From the NCBI RefSeq assembly GCF_000699445.3, contig NC_067195.1:10902287-10966286 (forward strand): DNA of 64,000 nucleotides. Reading direction: 5' to 3'. Positions 22,201-33,439 of this stretch are shown one piece after another. The notes below the pieces were generated by a model. The model was not told the DNA's origin, did no database searches, and was given only the letters and a program-made list of their open reading frames with translations. This DNA comes from Schistosoma haematobium (Eukaryota > Platyhelminthes > Trematoda > Strigeidida > Schistosomatidae). Every line of letters starts with the position of its first letter. Positions within the stretch are counted from its first letter, which is position 1. The translations under genes and the position numbers were made by a program.

Positions 22201-25200
22201 TGGACTCTAACCGGGTTGGTGGATATTGAGGACTCACCTGGGGGAGTTGGAAAACCCTGATTCCAAATCAATGGTGCACATAGGCTCCAGGATCCTGAGC
22301 GAACAAATGAGGTCAGTCAGTCAGTCAGCTACAACGTAGGACCAGGCACATATGTGCATCGGTCCAGGTTGCCATACCGCATCAGCACAACAAGATGAAC
22401 ACCGGATTCATAGCAGTGGTTAGGTCAAAGGTGGTAATATATAAGAGAAAGATTGCATATAGAGATATAGTACAAGAAGAAAGAATTGGTTCGTAGAAAG
22501 AAAGATATGAAGTGATTTTAATCTCTTAGTTTAAGGGAAGACAGGGAGTGTATACACCTACGCCATTGTGATCGATTCTGAGCCATGTCACCAAGAGTCT
22601 CCAACCATTGGTTACGAAAGTCACGCGGACCCCAACCAAGTAGTCTGCATCTACCAACATGGCTCAGACTAGAATTTAGTGTCTTCAAGCACTGATGCCA
22701 CGTTTTGGTTTGGCCGCCCCTAACTTTCTTCCAACCATCTTCAATACCGGATAGCATTGTACGTCGTGGTAGTCGGTGTTCAGGCATACGTAACACGTGG
22801 CCCAACCATCTCAGTCGATGAAGATTCATGACCTCATCAACTGATGAGGTATGAACCAATTGTTGGTCACCGGCTGCTATGAGACTGCATCTTCTGACGT
22901 TGCTCCACTGCCATGTGGATCAGATCTTTATGTTGAAGGCTCTGGGCGTGGCTCCCTAAGAAAACCACCCGCTTCGGTCTGGGCATCCGGGTAGTATCAC
23001 AGCCCAGACATAAATCAAGTGACTTTTGTGGCGCATATGCATTCGGTACCCTTTTGTACCAAGATTTATATGTCCAAATAAATAAATACAACACATTAAC
23101 ATACTGCTTACCTTACAAATTTGCCCTAATCTATAATATCCTACTTTTATTTCACCTTGAGATTGTGGTACTACATTTAGAATGACCCTAATAGTACAGA
23201 ATATAGTAATGAAACAATACTAACTGTAGGAGTGTGTTACAACCTTTGACGAAATTACTGAACGTTCATTTCGTGCGACTTATATGTATGACTACTTTAT
23301 GTTCTCATTTATGGACTGATCTGTATTGAACGTATCTTTTCTTACTGATATTTTTTTAAGGATTTAAAATTTTATCCATGATACATTGTCCTTTTTATAT
23401 TTTAAACAATTTCCTCTCTGAAAAATCCTATTTTATATTCTGTAGTTTGTTTATTGTCATCCACTTTATTACAAACTTTGGATGATCTGCATCAAAGTCG
23501 ATCACAATATTTCATTTCCATTTATTGATTGTTTTTCTGTAAATCTATCCGTTCTCTATTCTTTAGTCACCGTGCCTCTGTTACTGAGCATTGTTGAGAG
23601 TGTAGGAGTGGAATGTCTTTTTTGTTTCTGCTGGTCCGCATTCCGATGATGAATATCTCATATATTTTGTCGATCCTATCTTTTTATTATGAACCTGTTG
23701 CTTAGTGGTTGAAGCGACTGGCTTTCAACCACAAGTTGAAGTCCCACTCTATCTTCAGTTTGAGCAGTTGGGTAGCATTAGTAGCTTCCATACAAAATGG
23801 TCTACTAAACCGAGTTCACTGATCTGTTTCACCAATTATTCTTTTTGTCATTATTTTATAACTAGCTACCACTCAAACGGGTGATAAATCTTGGTTTACG
23901 TTCAGTGTTTTATCCTTCACTGTTGAATTGATAGCTCCTATAAGTGGGTATCTTTTTGTTCATGGATTTTGTCGAAGTTCTTTCCGCCTTAGTTATTCAA
24001 TTTTCCAAATATTAATGTGCCTTTAAAACTTTTCCTATCGGGTCAACATTCTCTTGGCGTATTTCATTTATGAAGTTAAGTATCAATCACTCATCACCTG
24101 CCTATCATTTTAAGGCACTGACTAGATTTAATTTCTGGCCATTTTATTGTTTATCCAGCTGGTTGCAGTTGTTACTCTTATAAGTTTCGGATATAATGAT
24201 AAGTTAATATGTAGCATTAATCACTCGATGGTTCAATCATGCATACAATAGGGACTCTCAGTCAGTCAGTCAGCAACAACGTAGAACTTCGTACGTACGT
24301 ACATCAGTTCGAGTTGCCACACCACGTTAGCACAGAGATACAGTGGTCGATTCAAATCCCGTAGTGGTGGAGGTAATAAGAGTATAAGCAGTAATCGGGA
24401 AAATTAGTGTTCGGAGATGCTATTTAAAGAGTATAATACAGTGAAATAAATTTGGGAAGAGAAAAAAAAGAGACAAGGAGGAATAAGGAGATCAAAATTT
24501 GGGAGAACACAAAGAGTGTATGCACCTGCGCCATTGTAAAAGATTTTGAGCCATGTCATTCAGGGTCTCTAACCATCGGTTGCTATCATCTCGCGGTCCC
24601 CAACCAGGTAGTCTACACCTACCAACATGACTCAGTCCACTTGTCAGTGACTTCATGGACTTGTGCCATGTTTTGGTCTGGCCGCCCCTAGCTTTCTTCC
24701 AACCTACTCCTATACCACTGAACATCGCACATCGAGGCAGTCGGTCATTGGGCATACGTAACACGTGTCCCAGCCATCTCAACTGATGAAGTTTCACCAC
24801 TTCATCAATCGATTTTCCATCCTTACCTAGTACCCGTTTCCTAACAACTGTGTTACTTACTCGATGGTCCCATGATATACGAGCAATGTTTCGAAGAGAT
24901 GTATGATCAAATACTAGTAACCTACGAATATCCTCTACTCTTGCCGGCCATGTTTCACTGCCATAAAGTAGGACGGAACGAACTGCTGCGCAGTAAACAC
25001 GTCCTTTGGTTGATAGAGTCCCCCCTCAGTAGGGACTCTAATACGCACTTGATTAGTTCTAGGCTAAACAAGTTTTTTTCTTTAGTAGGCTATGTAATAT
25101 TTATCTCAGATTTCTCAAGTTGGCGTTTTGTTGTCTACTGGTTTCCATGGGCTGATAAAACTTCAAAAATAATTGAAGCTACTATTGTGGTTCGTGCTAC

Positions 25201-25284
25201 TTGTATTGACATAAGTAGTATATAACGCGTGTCAGGAATGTAATTTTGTGCTAAATATAATCCGGTGTTCTTCACTACACTATC

Positions 25285-25371
<87 letters not shown>

Positions 25372-25646
25372 ATCATGCAGTATTCATTTGTTGTTTTAGC
25401 AACCAATGGCGATACAGTTATGCCACCGCCATATGATATGTCTGTATGCAATGGTCAAAATACTGTCGTACCATTTAATTACCCTGGTCCTTCGTTTCTA
25501 CCACCTCAAGATAGTTTCACAACACTTCCTCCAGGTAGCTTCGCTATGATTCCACCAATGAATGGACCTAGTAATCCCCTCCGGATGATGAAAAAGCAGA
25601 TTTCGACACTCTGGCGGAACGCTTTGAAAAACTTAAAAAAAAGTGA
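18958..25646 (+). CDS. IST1: IST1 homolog, ESCRT-III-associated factor (four exons)
   Basis: Exons 18958-19226, 19260-19485, 21162-21432 and 25400-25646. IST1 binds CHMP1 and the MIT domains of VPS4, LIP5 and spastin on endosomes and at the abscission site. The N-terminal IST1 domain is clear: KLRLNIRLCIQRLEYVQKKK, ARIKVEQIIRDDYCVEAMDI, ARFGLIQ, then across the splice ETPIATILWSKSRI and VGQQLAIKFG, ending with VEIAKSYDVSFTPD. A Pro-rich linker follows. The C-terminus reads DFDTLAERFEKLKKK, a classic MIT-interacting motif, but it lies one frame off the exon frame. One extra C in the CCCC run at 25576-25579 would restore it (337 residues). I suspect a consensus error. The start matches the family start. 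Confidence 0.9.
19227..19259 (+). other. 33-bp intron 1 of IST1
   Basis: GTGAGA donor and TTTAG acceptor. Removing these 33 bases joins AA to G and gives DAKLPDASLETPIATILW, which continues the IST1 domain without a gap. Very short introns near the 5' end of genes are a known schistosome trait. Confidence 0.85.
19260..19485 (+). CDS. IST1: IST1 exon 2
   Basis: Encodes the middle of the IST1 domain up to VEMYL and ends in phase 0 before the donor GTTAGT. Confidence 0.9.
19486..21161 (+). other. IST1 intron 2
   Basis: It is 1676 bp and AT-rich, with no recognisable element or gene. A 66-codon frame at 19876 has no family features. Confidence 0.75.
21162..21432 (+). CDS. IST1: IST1 exon 3
   Basis: The acceptor is ACAATACCAG. 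It starts VEIAKSYDVSFTPD, the conserved end of the IST1 domain, then a Ser/Pro/Thr-rich linker, and ends one base into a codon before the donor GTACGT. Confidence 0.85.
21578..21959 (+). repeat. LTR-like dispersed repeat, copy 2, in IST1 intron 3
   Basis: From TGTAGCCCACATAAC to GATAACTAACA. It is colinear over its whole length with the reverse complement of 1490-1896, including GAACAGGCCAATTTAT, GTTTTGACCTTGTTA, CTGACTGTTTTTTATA, ACGAGTGTACAAAATATACATA and the GATTAAGTCGAT block. No clear flanking duplication is seen. Confidence 0.5.
21960..22311. other. GC-richer segment, possible repeat, abutting an RTE 3' tail
   Basis: Noticeably richer in G and C than its surroundings. A 105-codon minus-strand frame spans nearly all of it. 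It ends exactly where the (GTCA)n tail of the RTE fragment begins. It may be a fragment of another retroelement, but I cannot name it. Confidence 0.3.
22312..22865 (-). mobile_element. RTE-like LINE, 3' end fragment
   Basis: Minus strand. The 22859-22518 frame has the RTE C-terminal signature [35 protein letters not shown] and [13 protein letters not shown], followed by a 3' UTR ending in a (TGAC)n tail at 22328-22312. Copies at 24259-25029 and 39911-41165 share all these blocks. The family resembles the schistosome SR2/Perere-3 RTE group. Confidence 0.8.
22866..23094 (-). mobile_element. Segment fused upstream of the RTE 3' end (possible non-autonomous derivative)
   Basis: Read on the minus strand it precedes the RTE fragment without a break and holds a GC-rich block with GGATGCCCAGACCGAAGCGG and GGAGCCACGCCCAGAGCC. 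The other RTE copies here have RT coding sequence at this point. It could be the element's own 5' region joined by internal deletion, or an unrelated insertion point. Confidence 0.4.
23095..23692. other. IST1 intron 3 sequence without a recognised feature
   Basis: AT-rich intronic DNA with no frame or repeat I can name. Confidence 0.5.
23693..23830 (+). repeat. tRNA-like SINE relic
   Basis: CTGTTGCTTAGTGGTTGAAG resembles a pol III box A region (TRGYNNARNNG-like), and AGTTGAAGTCCC about 35 bases later resembles box B. The spacing is that of a tRNA gene head, but there is no acceptor-stem closure, so I call it a SINE relic and not a tRNA. No hammerhead core is preserved downstream. Confidence 0.45.
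24249..24258. repeat. Target-site duplication, left copy
   Basis: TAGGGACTCT, repeated exactly at 25030-25039 on the other side of the RTE insert. Confidence 0.8.
24259..25029 (-). mobile_element. RTE-like LINE, 5'-truncated copy with target-site duplication
   Basis: The minus strand starts inside the RT domain ([19 protein letters not shown], then VEDIRRLLVFDH), continues through [20 protein letters not shown] and GWGPRDDSNRWLETL, and ends with the (TGAC)n tail at 24259-24275. It is flanked by an exact 10-bp duplication. This is a normal target-primed, 5'-truncated insertion and it fixes the true 3' end of the family. It lies in IST1 intron 3, antisense to the gene. Confidence 0.9.
25030..25039. 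repeat. Target-site duplication, right copy
   Basis: TAGGGACTCT, identical to 24249-24258. Confidence 0.8.
25289..25368. repeat. (AT)n microsatellite just before the last IST1 exon
   Basis: An uninterrupted AT dinucleotide run of about 80 bases ends 30 bases before the exon 4 acceptor (AG at 25398-25399), leaving only a short pyrimidine stretch (TTTGTTGTTTTAG) between repeat and exon. Confidence 0.95.
25400..25646 (+). CDS. IST1: IST1 exon 4, with apparent one-base frameshift
   Basis: The acceptor is TTGTTTTAG. The frame entered from exon 3 reads a Pro/Met-rich linker (NGDTVMPPPYDM, PPQDSFTTLPPGSF) and then runs past the motif in the wrong frame. The shifted frame gives PPDDEKADFDTLAERFEKLK and stops at TGA 25644-25646. 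The shift point is the CCCC run at 25576-25579. Confidence 0.8.
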
Positions 25647-25842
25647 TAAATTTTGTTCCTATATGTTGATACAGATTTTTTTGTTTTGTTTTCAACTTCA
25701 CTACACATCATTATGCTTGATCTCTGCTGTATTTTTAAAATGAACCTCTATTTTTTAAAAAAATGACTGCATGATATGTAAGTCTATATTTTGTTTTCTT
25801 AGTTGATAATTTACATATACATACATAATTATTTTCTAATCA

Positions 25843-25848
25843 AATAAA
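25843..25848 (+). terminator. Probable IST1 polyadenylation signal
   Basis: Canonical AATAAA about 200 bases after the IST1 stop, in an AT-rich 3' UTR. Confidence 0.55.
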
Positions 25849-25865
25849 GTAATCGAATCTATAGT

Positions 25866-27199
25866 TATATTGTATCACTTTGTTCTATTCTCACTGTATT
25901 CAATTACGTTCGTTTATAGTGAGTGAATCGATAAAGGTCATCTACAAATTGGTTATGGTTGATTAATTTCTACACTATAGTGTGTATTTTGCCTTTTTTA
26001 AATCAAGGAATACAGGTAATTTAAGAAAGTAACTCATTAGTTGTTATATTTCTAAATGAAATTAGAACTCTTGATTACGGTTGGCATACTCTGTTTATTT
26101 TTTATTCTAGCGGGAGTAATCGGTATCTACGTATAGTGGTATACAGGACTATAGAGTCATTGTTTTACGAACTCTTGTTCCCTCAGTTATACCCTACTGA
26201 CTGATTATACGTATACTTACATGAATAAGGACTAATTCTTAGTCAGATAGTGGTCCTACTGTTTGTGACTGATTCGACCAGGACGTGTGGGTATATTTGT
26301 CTATTCGCGTGCCTCAGTTGCTCCCGTATTTGACTGATCAGTTTTCATTGTAACACGAATGATTACAAACGTAGATTAGTAAATTCATTGTTGTTGCATT
26401 GTAGTCACCGTATCGTCACAATTAGTACGGAATTAACAAGTTGACGTAGCATTCTATAATCAACTTTATTGCAATAATTCACCAATTATTTTTGTAACGA
26501 ATGTGGTGGTACTCTAATTTATGCTTTCTGTTTATACCTTCGATTAGTATGTCAGTAAATAAACGTGCAAGTTCAAACCAACTGGAATATTTACAATATT
26601 TCTTGAGGTATCCTCCAATAAGGGCACGGAGCAATTAAAAGATGAATTCAAAGGGGCCATTTAGTACTATACTAAAATAATATCGCTTATATATTGACTG
26701 ATCAAGTGTATATCATGTTCGGACATCGAAAGGACGATTTACTGACGTAATATAGATGTAAATTTCAGATTTTTAACTTTTTATAAAAACGTTTGATATA
26801 TCTAAATGTGCAAAATCGAATTATACTATTCGGCTAAGCACTCTAGTATCGATCTATTTCCGTAATCCGCACCTAGTTTCATGCGTGTCGCTAACTTCTT
26901 TTACTTGCTTTTTTCATGGCTTTTCTGAATCCTTGCAACAAACTACTCGGTTTTTCATTCATCTAGATTGTTTCTATTTTAGAGTAACAGTGAATTTCTG
27001 TGTTCGGATGAGAAGCTCCGATGAGTTGGCTAAAGCTTCTATGCCACTTTTCTATCTCATTGTTCATCTTGACATCTTCAAAAACGGAGCTTTAGTACAT
27101 TCCTCAGTACAATTAGGAAAACTGGCTGCTTCTTTTGCATCTGTTTCGTCCCCTTATCGTCTGATGTCTGTGAAATAATTTGTTGACTTGGATTTCTTT
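25866..27199. other. Intergenic, no recognised feature
   Basis: AT-rich. A 97-codon frame at 26885 has no domain or element motif and I do not call it a gene. Confidence 0.5.
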
Positions 27200-28225
27200 A
27201 TTCTATTTGTAGAATGGTGACTCCATTAGACTCAAATATAGTTACATCTGAGACCGATGCAAAGCTGATGCTCCATCTTTCGTATAATGTTGAAGGTTCG
27301 TCGGTTACTGTGGATTCCACCTTACATAAATACAAGTAGGGAAAGTAACCACACACTAATCGTGTGTGACGAGAGTATCGACAAACAAGAGCTGTTGAAC
27401 AGTCTCGATGACGTTCACCCAGCTATTAAATTCACCATCGAAGAGGAGAACGACAATAGCATAGCTTTCCGTGATGTCCTAATTTCTAGAATGATAGACG
27501 GTCTCATAAAAGGAAATGTATTTATAGAGAATAGATGGAAAGGTCAGTATACCTATTACCATAGCTTTACACCTCTTCAATACAAAATAGACAGAATCAA
27601 ACTCCTATGTTTTGAAAATTGTGTAGATTACGAAACCGATAACCTGAAAAGCACATTTCGAAATGATCTCGTCATAAAAATTCTACTAGGTATTAAAAAA
27701 AGCTGTGACACGGTCAGTAAAAGAAACCTGACTCAAACTGAGTTTTAAAGGAGACATAGTGGGTGACATTTTAAAACATTGACGTTTTACGCCGCCAAGT
27801 TACATACAATTTTCTCAATCAAACAAGTACTTACACAAAAAATTAAGGATAGCTTACCGATGATGAACTCTTTCATGTGGGTATACCGATTCAACTGCTC
27901 CTGTAGAGCCAGTTACATAGGCCGTACTCAGATGGCCTTATCCTTGAGTGTTCGTGAACATGTACAAGCATGGTTGGGAAGAGGAATCACTAAATCAATT
28001 AATAGTACCATTCTTTCTCACTTAGTAGGTAGTGAACATCATACGAAGATAGATGAGGCTTTATGTCAATTTCCAAAGAATCTACCTGAAGGAGCTAGAT
28101 TACGGCCCTTCTACGTATACAGCCTCTATATTTACCTTGGCCCACGACTGGATCACCGGATACCTAAACTGGATATTATAAACCGCTTGTCGCCCCTCCC
28201 AATTCCTTTCGTGTTTATATCTTAA
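27200..28225 (+). mobile_element. Penelope-like element relic, second lineage
   Basis: Two successive frames give a PLE reverse transcriptase end (SIDKQELLNSLDDVHPAIKF, SIAFRDVLISR, WKGQYTYYHSFTPLQYKIDR) and a GIY-YIG domain (YRFNCSCRASYIGRTQMALS, VREHVQAWL, ILSHLVGSEH). Where YxDD should precede LIVCDE the sequence reads SNHT, so the catalytic pair is lost, and there is a frame break near 27745-27780. It differs from the copies at 290 and 10286, so it is another subfamily. Confidence 0.75.
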
Positions 28226-28690
28226 TCTTCACACTCATCTTTCCCAGTTCACATGAATTCTTTTTTATCGTAATTACTTTGATAACACTCCTCTTATTAC
28301 ACACAACGAAATTATTATTACCTCGATTGATAAGACGAAATTCTCCTACGATGCATTTTACTCACATGATTTGTTGATTTTGTTATATTACCATTATTTT
28401 GATTATGACTTGACATTTTGCTACAAATCATTCTGACAGCTATCAAATGACCTTTCTAATTTACAAATAACACAACTTTGGGATATTTATGTCGTAACAG
28501 ATGCAAACGCTCACCATTCTTAACATATAACATTGTCAAATTCCGATAATGCAATTGGAAGACGAAGTTTGTCATTGCTTTATCGAAATTTATAAAAGGG
28601 ACTAATTGTTGTAAATTGTCAAATTCAATAATGTATACCTTAATCTGACCTTTTTAAAATATAATTATAGACTGAAAACAGTGGGTCCTG
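28226..28690 (+). mobile_element. Probable 3' region of that PLE
   Basis: TTATCGAAATTTATAAAAGG followed by GACTAATTGTTGTAAA near 28580-28615 matches the tail of the PLE at 33440-33540 (minus strand). The first 250 bases are AT-rich and unassigned. Confidence 0.45.
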
Positions 28691-31600
28691 ATGATGAAGT
28701 TATTCAAAACAATTGTTCCATCGAATATTTTTCCTCTACTATTTTCTTGGTAATTTTATTACGTTGTACTGATTTGGTACCCATACTGGGGGTAACACAC
28801 TTTTATGTCCAATTCTATGTTGATTATGATTAACTGGCATGATTTATTTGATTAAATAAAAATGTCCAAACGAATTAATATTATTCGATTCTAATAAATA
28901 GACTGGATTCTTTTGAAGTTATGCTAATTTTGGTCGTCCTACTAATGGATTCACCAGAATGTTATGGGCAAATCTACTATGCTCCTTAGACAGTCATACA
29001 ATCAATTATTTTGAAAATCTTAACGATAAGCTATTATAGAACTCAAGCTTTTAGAAATGTGCACATTGATCAGACGAAAATCTAATGTATGCTCATGAAG
29101 TATGAAAGTTAATGAAACAGTCAAAACACTATTTGCCGGTAACGACTATAATTTTTGCTAAATTTTTATGGATGAATATTGCAATAATTATATATAATAA
29201 GATATTAGGCATGTTAAATCAGAATTACTATACATTAAAAGGATAACATTGACAGACTTTGTATTAATCTATAGACAAAAAAACAACTGACAATTTGTTG
29301 AATATTCTGTGAATTTATTTCATCCAATGTAGCTTGAAATAAATTGGAAATCATGGGAGTGAGGAAACTAAAAAAGTTTAAATCTAGCGATTACTTACTG
29401 GAATTATACTGAACTGCTGTACTTCAGCGAGGTTGATGGTGACCTTCCAGATGTTTCACCAGTGAGTATACTCGAACTTTCGTACTTTTTAAAATATCTG
29501 AGTACAGATTCACTGACATTATGAAACAACAATCTAAAAATTATGTGAGTGAAACTCGGGAAATTTGTACGAAAAATGCTTATTATTTGGTAGATTATTA
29601 ATCATATAGTTTAGTTGCGAGTTCACGTTAAACAAAAGAAAAAAGAATTGTCACTAAACAAGATTTAGAATACGATCTCCACTAAGAATAGGCTTTTCGT
29701 ATAATTCCGTGTCCATACCATGTCATTTTGACCGTATGCTACAACTGTAGACTTCTTATCCGTTCTGAGCAATTTAATCACAGCATAAAAATTTTCTGGA
29801 CAAAGACAGGTATTAAGTTAATTTTGACTGACATTACTTTTTTCAGATTTTGTACTGAAGGATAGTCACTGTCTTCTTATTAATATTTCAATATATAATA
29901 TAGTTGGACGGGATTCTCTAAATTAATTCATTTTACACAGCACATCATGTAGCAATGAAAACTCATATGAACATGGTATAGTGAGTTCTCATGATTTCGA
30001 CTTTCACTGACAATTATTCTTGTTAATAACCATACTTATATTTTGGAATTCTGTGTTGTTTTAAATTAGTTTATTTGATGTGGTTCAGAAGACAGATTTG
30101 TCCAGAGGAGTAATCATATTACTCAGTGATTAAACACAGGGATGTATACCAGGATTTGAGACATACCTAGTCATCAAGGTTAGTAATGCTACCTACTGTT
30201 TAAATCGAATTAGGTGGAGCAGAGTCCTTACCTTCGACCTAACTATTGAAAGCTGAATACACTAAGCAATTAAACTATTTCCAAGTGGGAACTCTGTCGA
30301 TAGAAAGATCTAGTAATTTGTAAATAATTGTCTAACTGATCTTTCACCCTTGGAATTTATTCCGATGATTTTGTTTCCTAAGATGGTGAAGAAGTTTTGT
30401 ACCTCAGATAGACAATTTCGATAGATCTTCGTTCTTTGAGCTGTAAACTACCAAAAGAGGTTGTTTTCTGGCAAGACAATCGAAATCACACAATTATAAC
30501 ATATACATATGTGAATGTGATATCTTCAAAAGTTAATATTTTCCTCTCAATTACAATCATACATCATTAAAATTGAATGCATTCAAAAAAACTGCATACT
30601 TAATTTTGTTACAGTCTTTAGGTTGTATACTTCTAGTTATGCCTAACTATTCCATTTAAAACTAACCAATTCAATCTTTAAATGAATTGAATATACAAAA
30701 CACACGAAAGAAACATTGTAACGATTATGTTGTTTGGGTACATTTTAACTTGTTAACTGAATTATTTGATAGAAATATACCACTAACATAAATTTGCTGG
30801 ATCTTAGCTTGAAAGTTATGTATAAAAAATCACTTGAAGCTTTTAATGCTTTATTACAAGTATTAGCCCTTTTTTCTTCTAAGTATTCACATGATTGCTG
30901 TTTTTACAATAAAATAACAAAAAAGAACAAATGGAAACAACACAATAATGTAAAATATTTTCATGTGCGCTTGTTTTTGTTGTTGAATGAAGTATTACGT
31001 CAATCACAAGGATATTGTTTCTGAATCATACCAACATTATTTTAGTATTTTAATTGAGTTTATATTAGTCTCATTAGGTTTTCACTAATTGTAAATTCAG
31101 TGTTTGTCTTATAATGTCTTTATTATAAATGTTCCTCTTAATCTGAAGATTTTTTAATAAGACAGATTTAGGTCGTTAACTTTTTTATTATTTCTCCTTA
31201 TTAATAGTTTTGCAAATTCTACACTGTTTATTATACATAGGATAATGGTTGGCAGCCGAATGCGCGTGTTGATCTTCATATTGAGACTAAAAATCTAGTA
31301 CCTATCATTTCAAATGTCAAAGTTACTCATAAGGCTACTGAATCTTGATAGCTGCTAATTTTGTCGGAGATATTGAGTGATCTAGCCTGAAGTTGATCAC
31401 AGTGGCGCAGTTGCATTTGTTGTCTATCTTCCTTTAAATTACGAGCAAAGTATCAATGTTATGTGTTTATGATTTATTTCTTTAGAACTTTACTGTTCGC
31501 GTTAATGTTTTTATGGTTTGGATATTATTCTCCCTTCTTTATTTTTCACTTTGTTTTACTCTCACTATGCTGACATTAGGTATGGTAACCTGAAACGAAG

Positions 31601-32440
31601 CAAACTCTTGTCAGATTTTACGTTGATAGTGATTGACTAATCTAGTACCTTGTTCAGCTCACATGATATATATTGCTAGTTGTAAATGTTTATATTTTTC
31701 TGTCGTTTATTTTCAATACTGAACTCAATCAGTCTGTTAGCATCCGTTTAAGGAGATTATATCCAAATGTAGTTTCAAGCTTTATTGTAAATAACATCCT
31801 CTTAAATGATGCAGAATATTTGTAGTCCAGGAAGTGGGTTTTGGAAGTGCTGTGCTCTCTGAGCTGAATGATTTGATTGCGAAACTTTCATTGATGTTCT
31901 CGACATCAGTATTATCGTTGTATGTGTTAATATTGTTGAAGAGAACAATTAGAGCCGAACGACATAACGATCCAGCTCAGAGAATACAACAACTTCATAA
32001 TATCCTCCCAAAAAAGCTTTTCTGTTGAAATAGGAATTTTCTGTTTAAAATACAATGTAGATGAATAAAGTGGTTAACATTGATCTCTATCGAAATATTA
32101 TAATCCTTTCACAGATCCACTCTGTATATAGCGCATGGCTTTTAGATTATTGCTTCAGCTATGCGTGATGATTGCTCGAATGATTAAAGGGGAAATATCA
32201 GTACTCTTTCATTACTTTATACAGGATTATCTGTAAATTAATGTTATAATCAGTATAATAAGATATGAATCAATGATTGATCCTTCATATTGTTTTAATC
32301 ACCTTAAATGCAGTGGGTAAATTTATTTCAGCTTCGGAATTCACAATCAACAGTTTATGTTACATACTAAGGTTCATTATTAAATTTTCTTGTTTGACTG
32401 ATTCACGTGAACTCATCGGAATATGAACCTTCTTATCAAG
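28691..32440. other. Long AT-rich intergenic stretch without a recognised feature
   Basis: Nothing with a coding signature on either strand. Short frames at 30794 and 31834 have no domain. Weak tRNA-like phrases near 30110-30240 are too degraded to call. Confidence 0.45.
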
Positions 32441-32469
32441 AAGAAAATTAAAACTAAAATACTATGGAT

Positions 32470-32600
32470 TTAGAACCATGTGACGCTAGTTCGAATCCTA
32501 TGAAGAGGACCACTCTTCTCAAGATTGTAGATACGCCTCACTGACAAGTGCTAACTAACATGAAACCGAGGTTAAGTATTTTCTGCCGATCCTCTATAAC
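32470..32600 (+). repeat. SM-alpha-like SINE relic
   Basis: GCTAGTTCGAATCC matches box B. The following CTCTTCTCAAGATTGTAGATACGCC, CACTGACAAGTGC and CATGAAACC align in order with the hammerhead region of the intact copy at 58249-58430 (CCCTCAAGATTACAGGTACACC, TGCTGACGAGTGC, CACGAAACCC). Stem II pairing is lost, so it is decayed. Confidence 0.6.
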
Positions 32601-32879
32601 TATGTAACATATAATACCCGTATATGTATAACCTAAGTGTGTTCTAACCAATCTAAAATAACTGACTGATTGTTCATTGCCGTTTAAATTTAAGTTACTT
32701 ATAATTGAAAAGCTAATCAGTCAACCAATAAACAACTCAAGAGCCCGGTTTAAATGTCCTTCGGCCGAAGTTACCACACCTTCATACAAGATAAAATTGG
32801 CGAAATGAATTCTAGTGTAGTGCAAGTGGTAGTAAAAAAGGATCAGAGATGAGTAATAAGATTCGAGAAGAAAGAACAA

Positions 32880-33110
32880 AGTCGTAAAGTAAAGTGTGTA
32901 AAGTATTTTTAAACTCACGTGTTAAGGCAAGAGAAGTAGTGAACGCATCTGCTCCATCGCGACCATTTTTGAACCGTGTTGCCAAACGTCTCCAACAACT
33001 AGTCAAGACGGTCGTGTGAATCCCTCCAGGTAATCTACATCTACCAACATGGCTCACACCAACATTTAATACCCTCATGAACTAATGTTTTGGATTCGGG
33101 GCTCCTAGCT
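32880..33110 (-). mobile_element. RTE-like LINE C-terminal relic
   Basis: The minus strand reads SHVGRCRLPGG, then WRRLATRFKNGRDGADAF in frame-shifted form, corresponding to VGRCRLPGWGPRD...WLETLGDMAQNRSQWRRC of the better copies. Short and frameshifted. Confidence 0.65.
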
Positions 33111-33439
33111 AGCCAATTTAGTGAGCCACTATACGTGCTTTCGTTTCGGACAATCATTATTTTTCCTTGTAGGTAACTTTTCAGCACATGGTAAATAATA
33201 CCAGTCGATATGAGTTGTCAAAGCACGGACATTTGTAGTATTTGCTGAAAATCAATAGGAGGTCTTTGTTTAGGTGTTCTTTTGAAAGTACAGTAAATTG
33301 ACCAGTTACGCATAATCATTTGTATACAAAGCTTCTTATCGGTATACTAGTTGTTCATAATCAGAGTAAAATGCGCCACATCTCATATCATCAACTAGAA
33401 AGGAAATTAACAACAGATGAAGTGATCGATAATAGTTGA

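Noticed and set aside
24257..24277. TCAG repeats as a possible short tandem array or regulatory site
   Set aside because: The same motif ends three RTE copies and is bordered by a target duplication here, so it is the element's tail.
25248..25436. 62-codon frame of alternating Ile and Tyr
   Set aside because: It is the translation of the AT microsatellite, not a protein.
26885..27178. 97-codon plus-strand frame before the PLE
   Set aside because: No domain, no splice context, composition like the flanks; a frame of this length is not rare here.
28686..28716. CTGATGATGAAGTTATTCAAAAC resembles a hammerhead core at the end of a PLE tail
   Set aside because: After stem II (TGAA/TTCA) the next bases are AAAC, so G12 is lost and the A that should close stem III is a C. 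The core rule is not met and no other PLE tail here has it.
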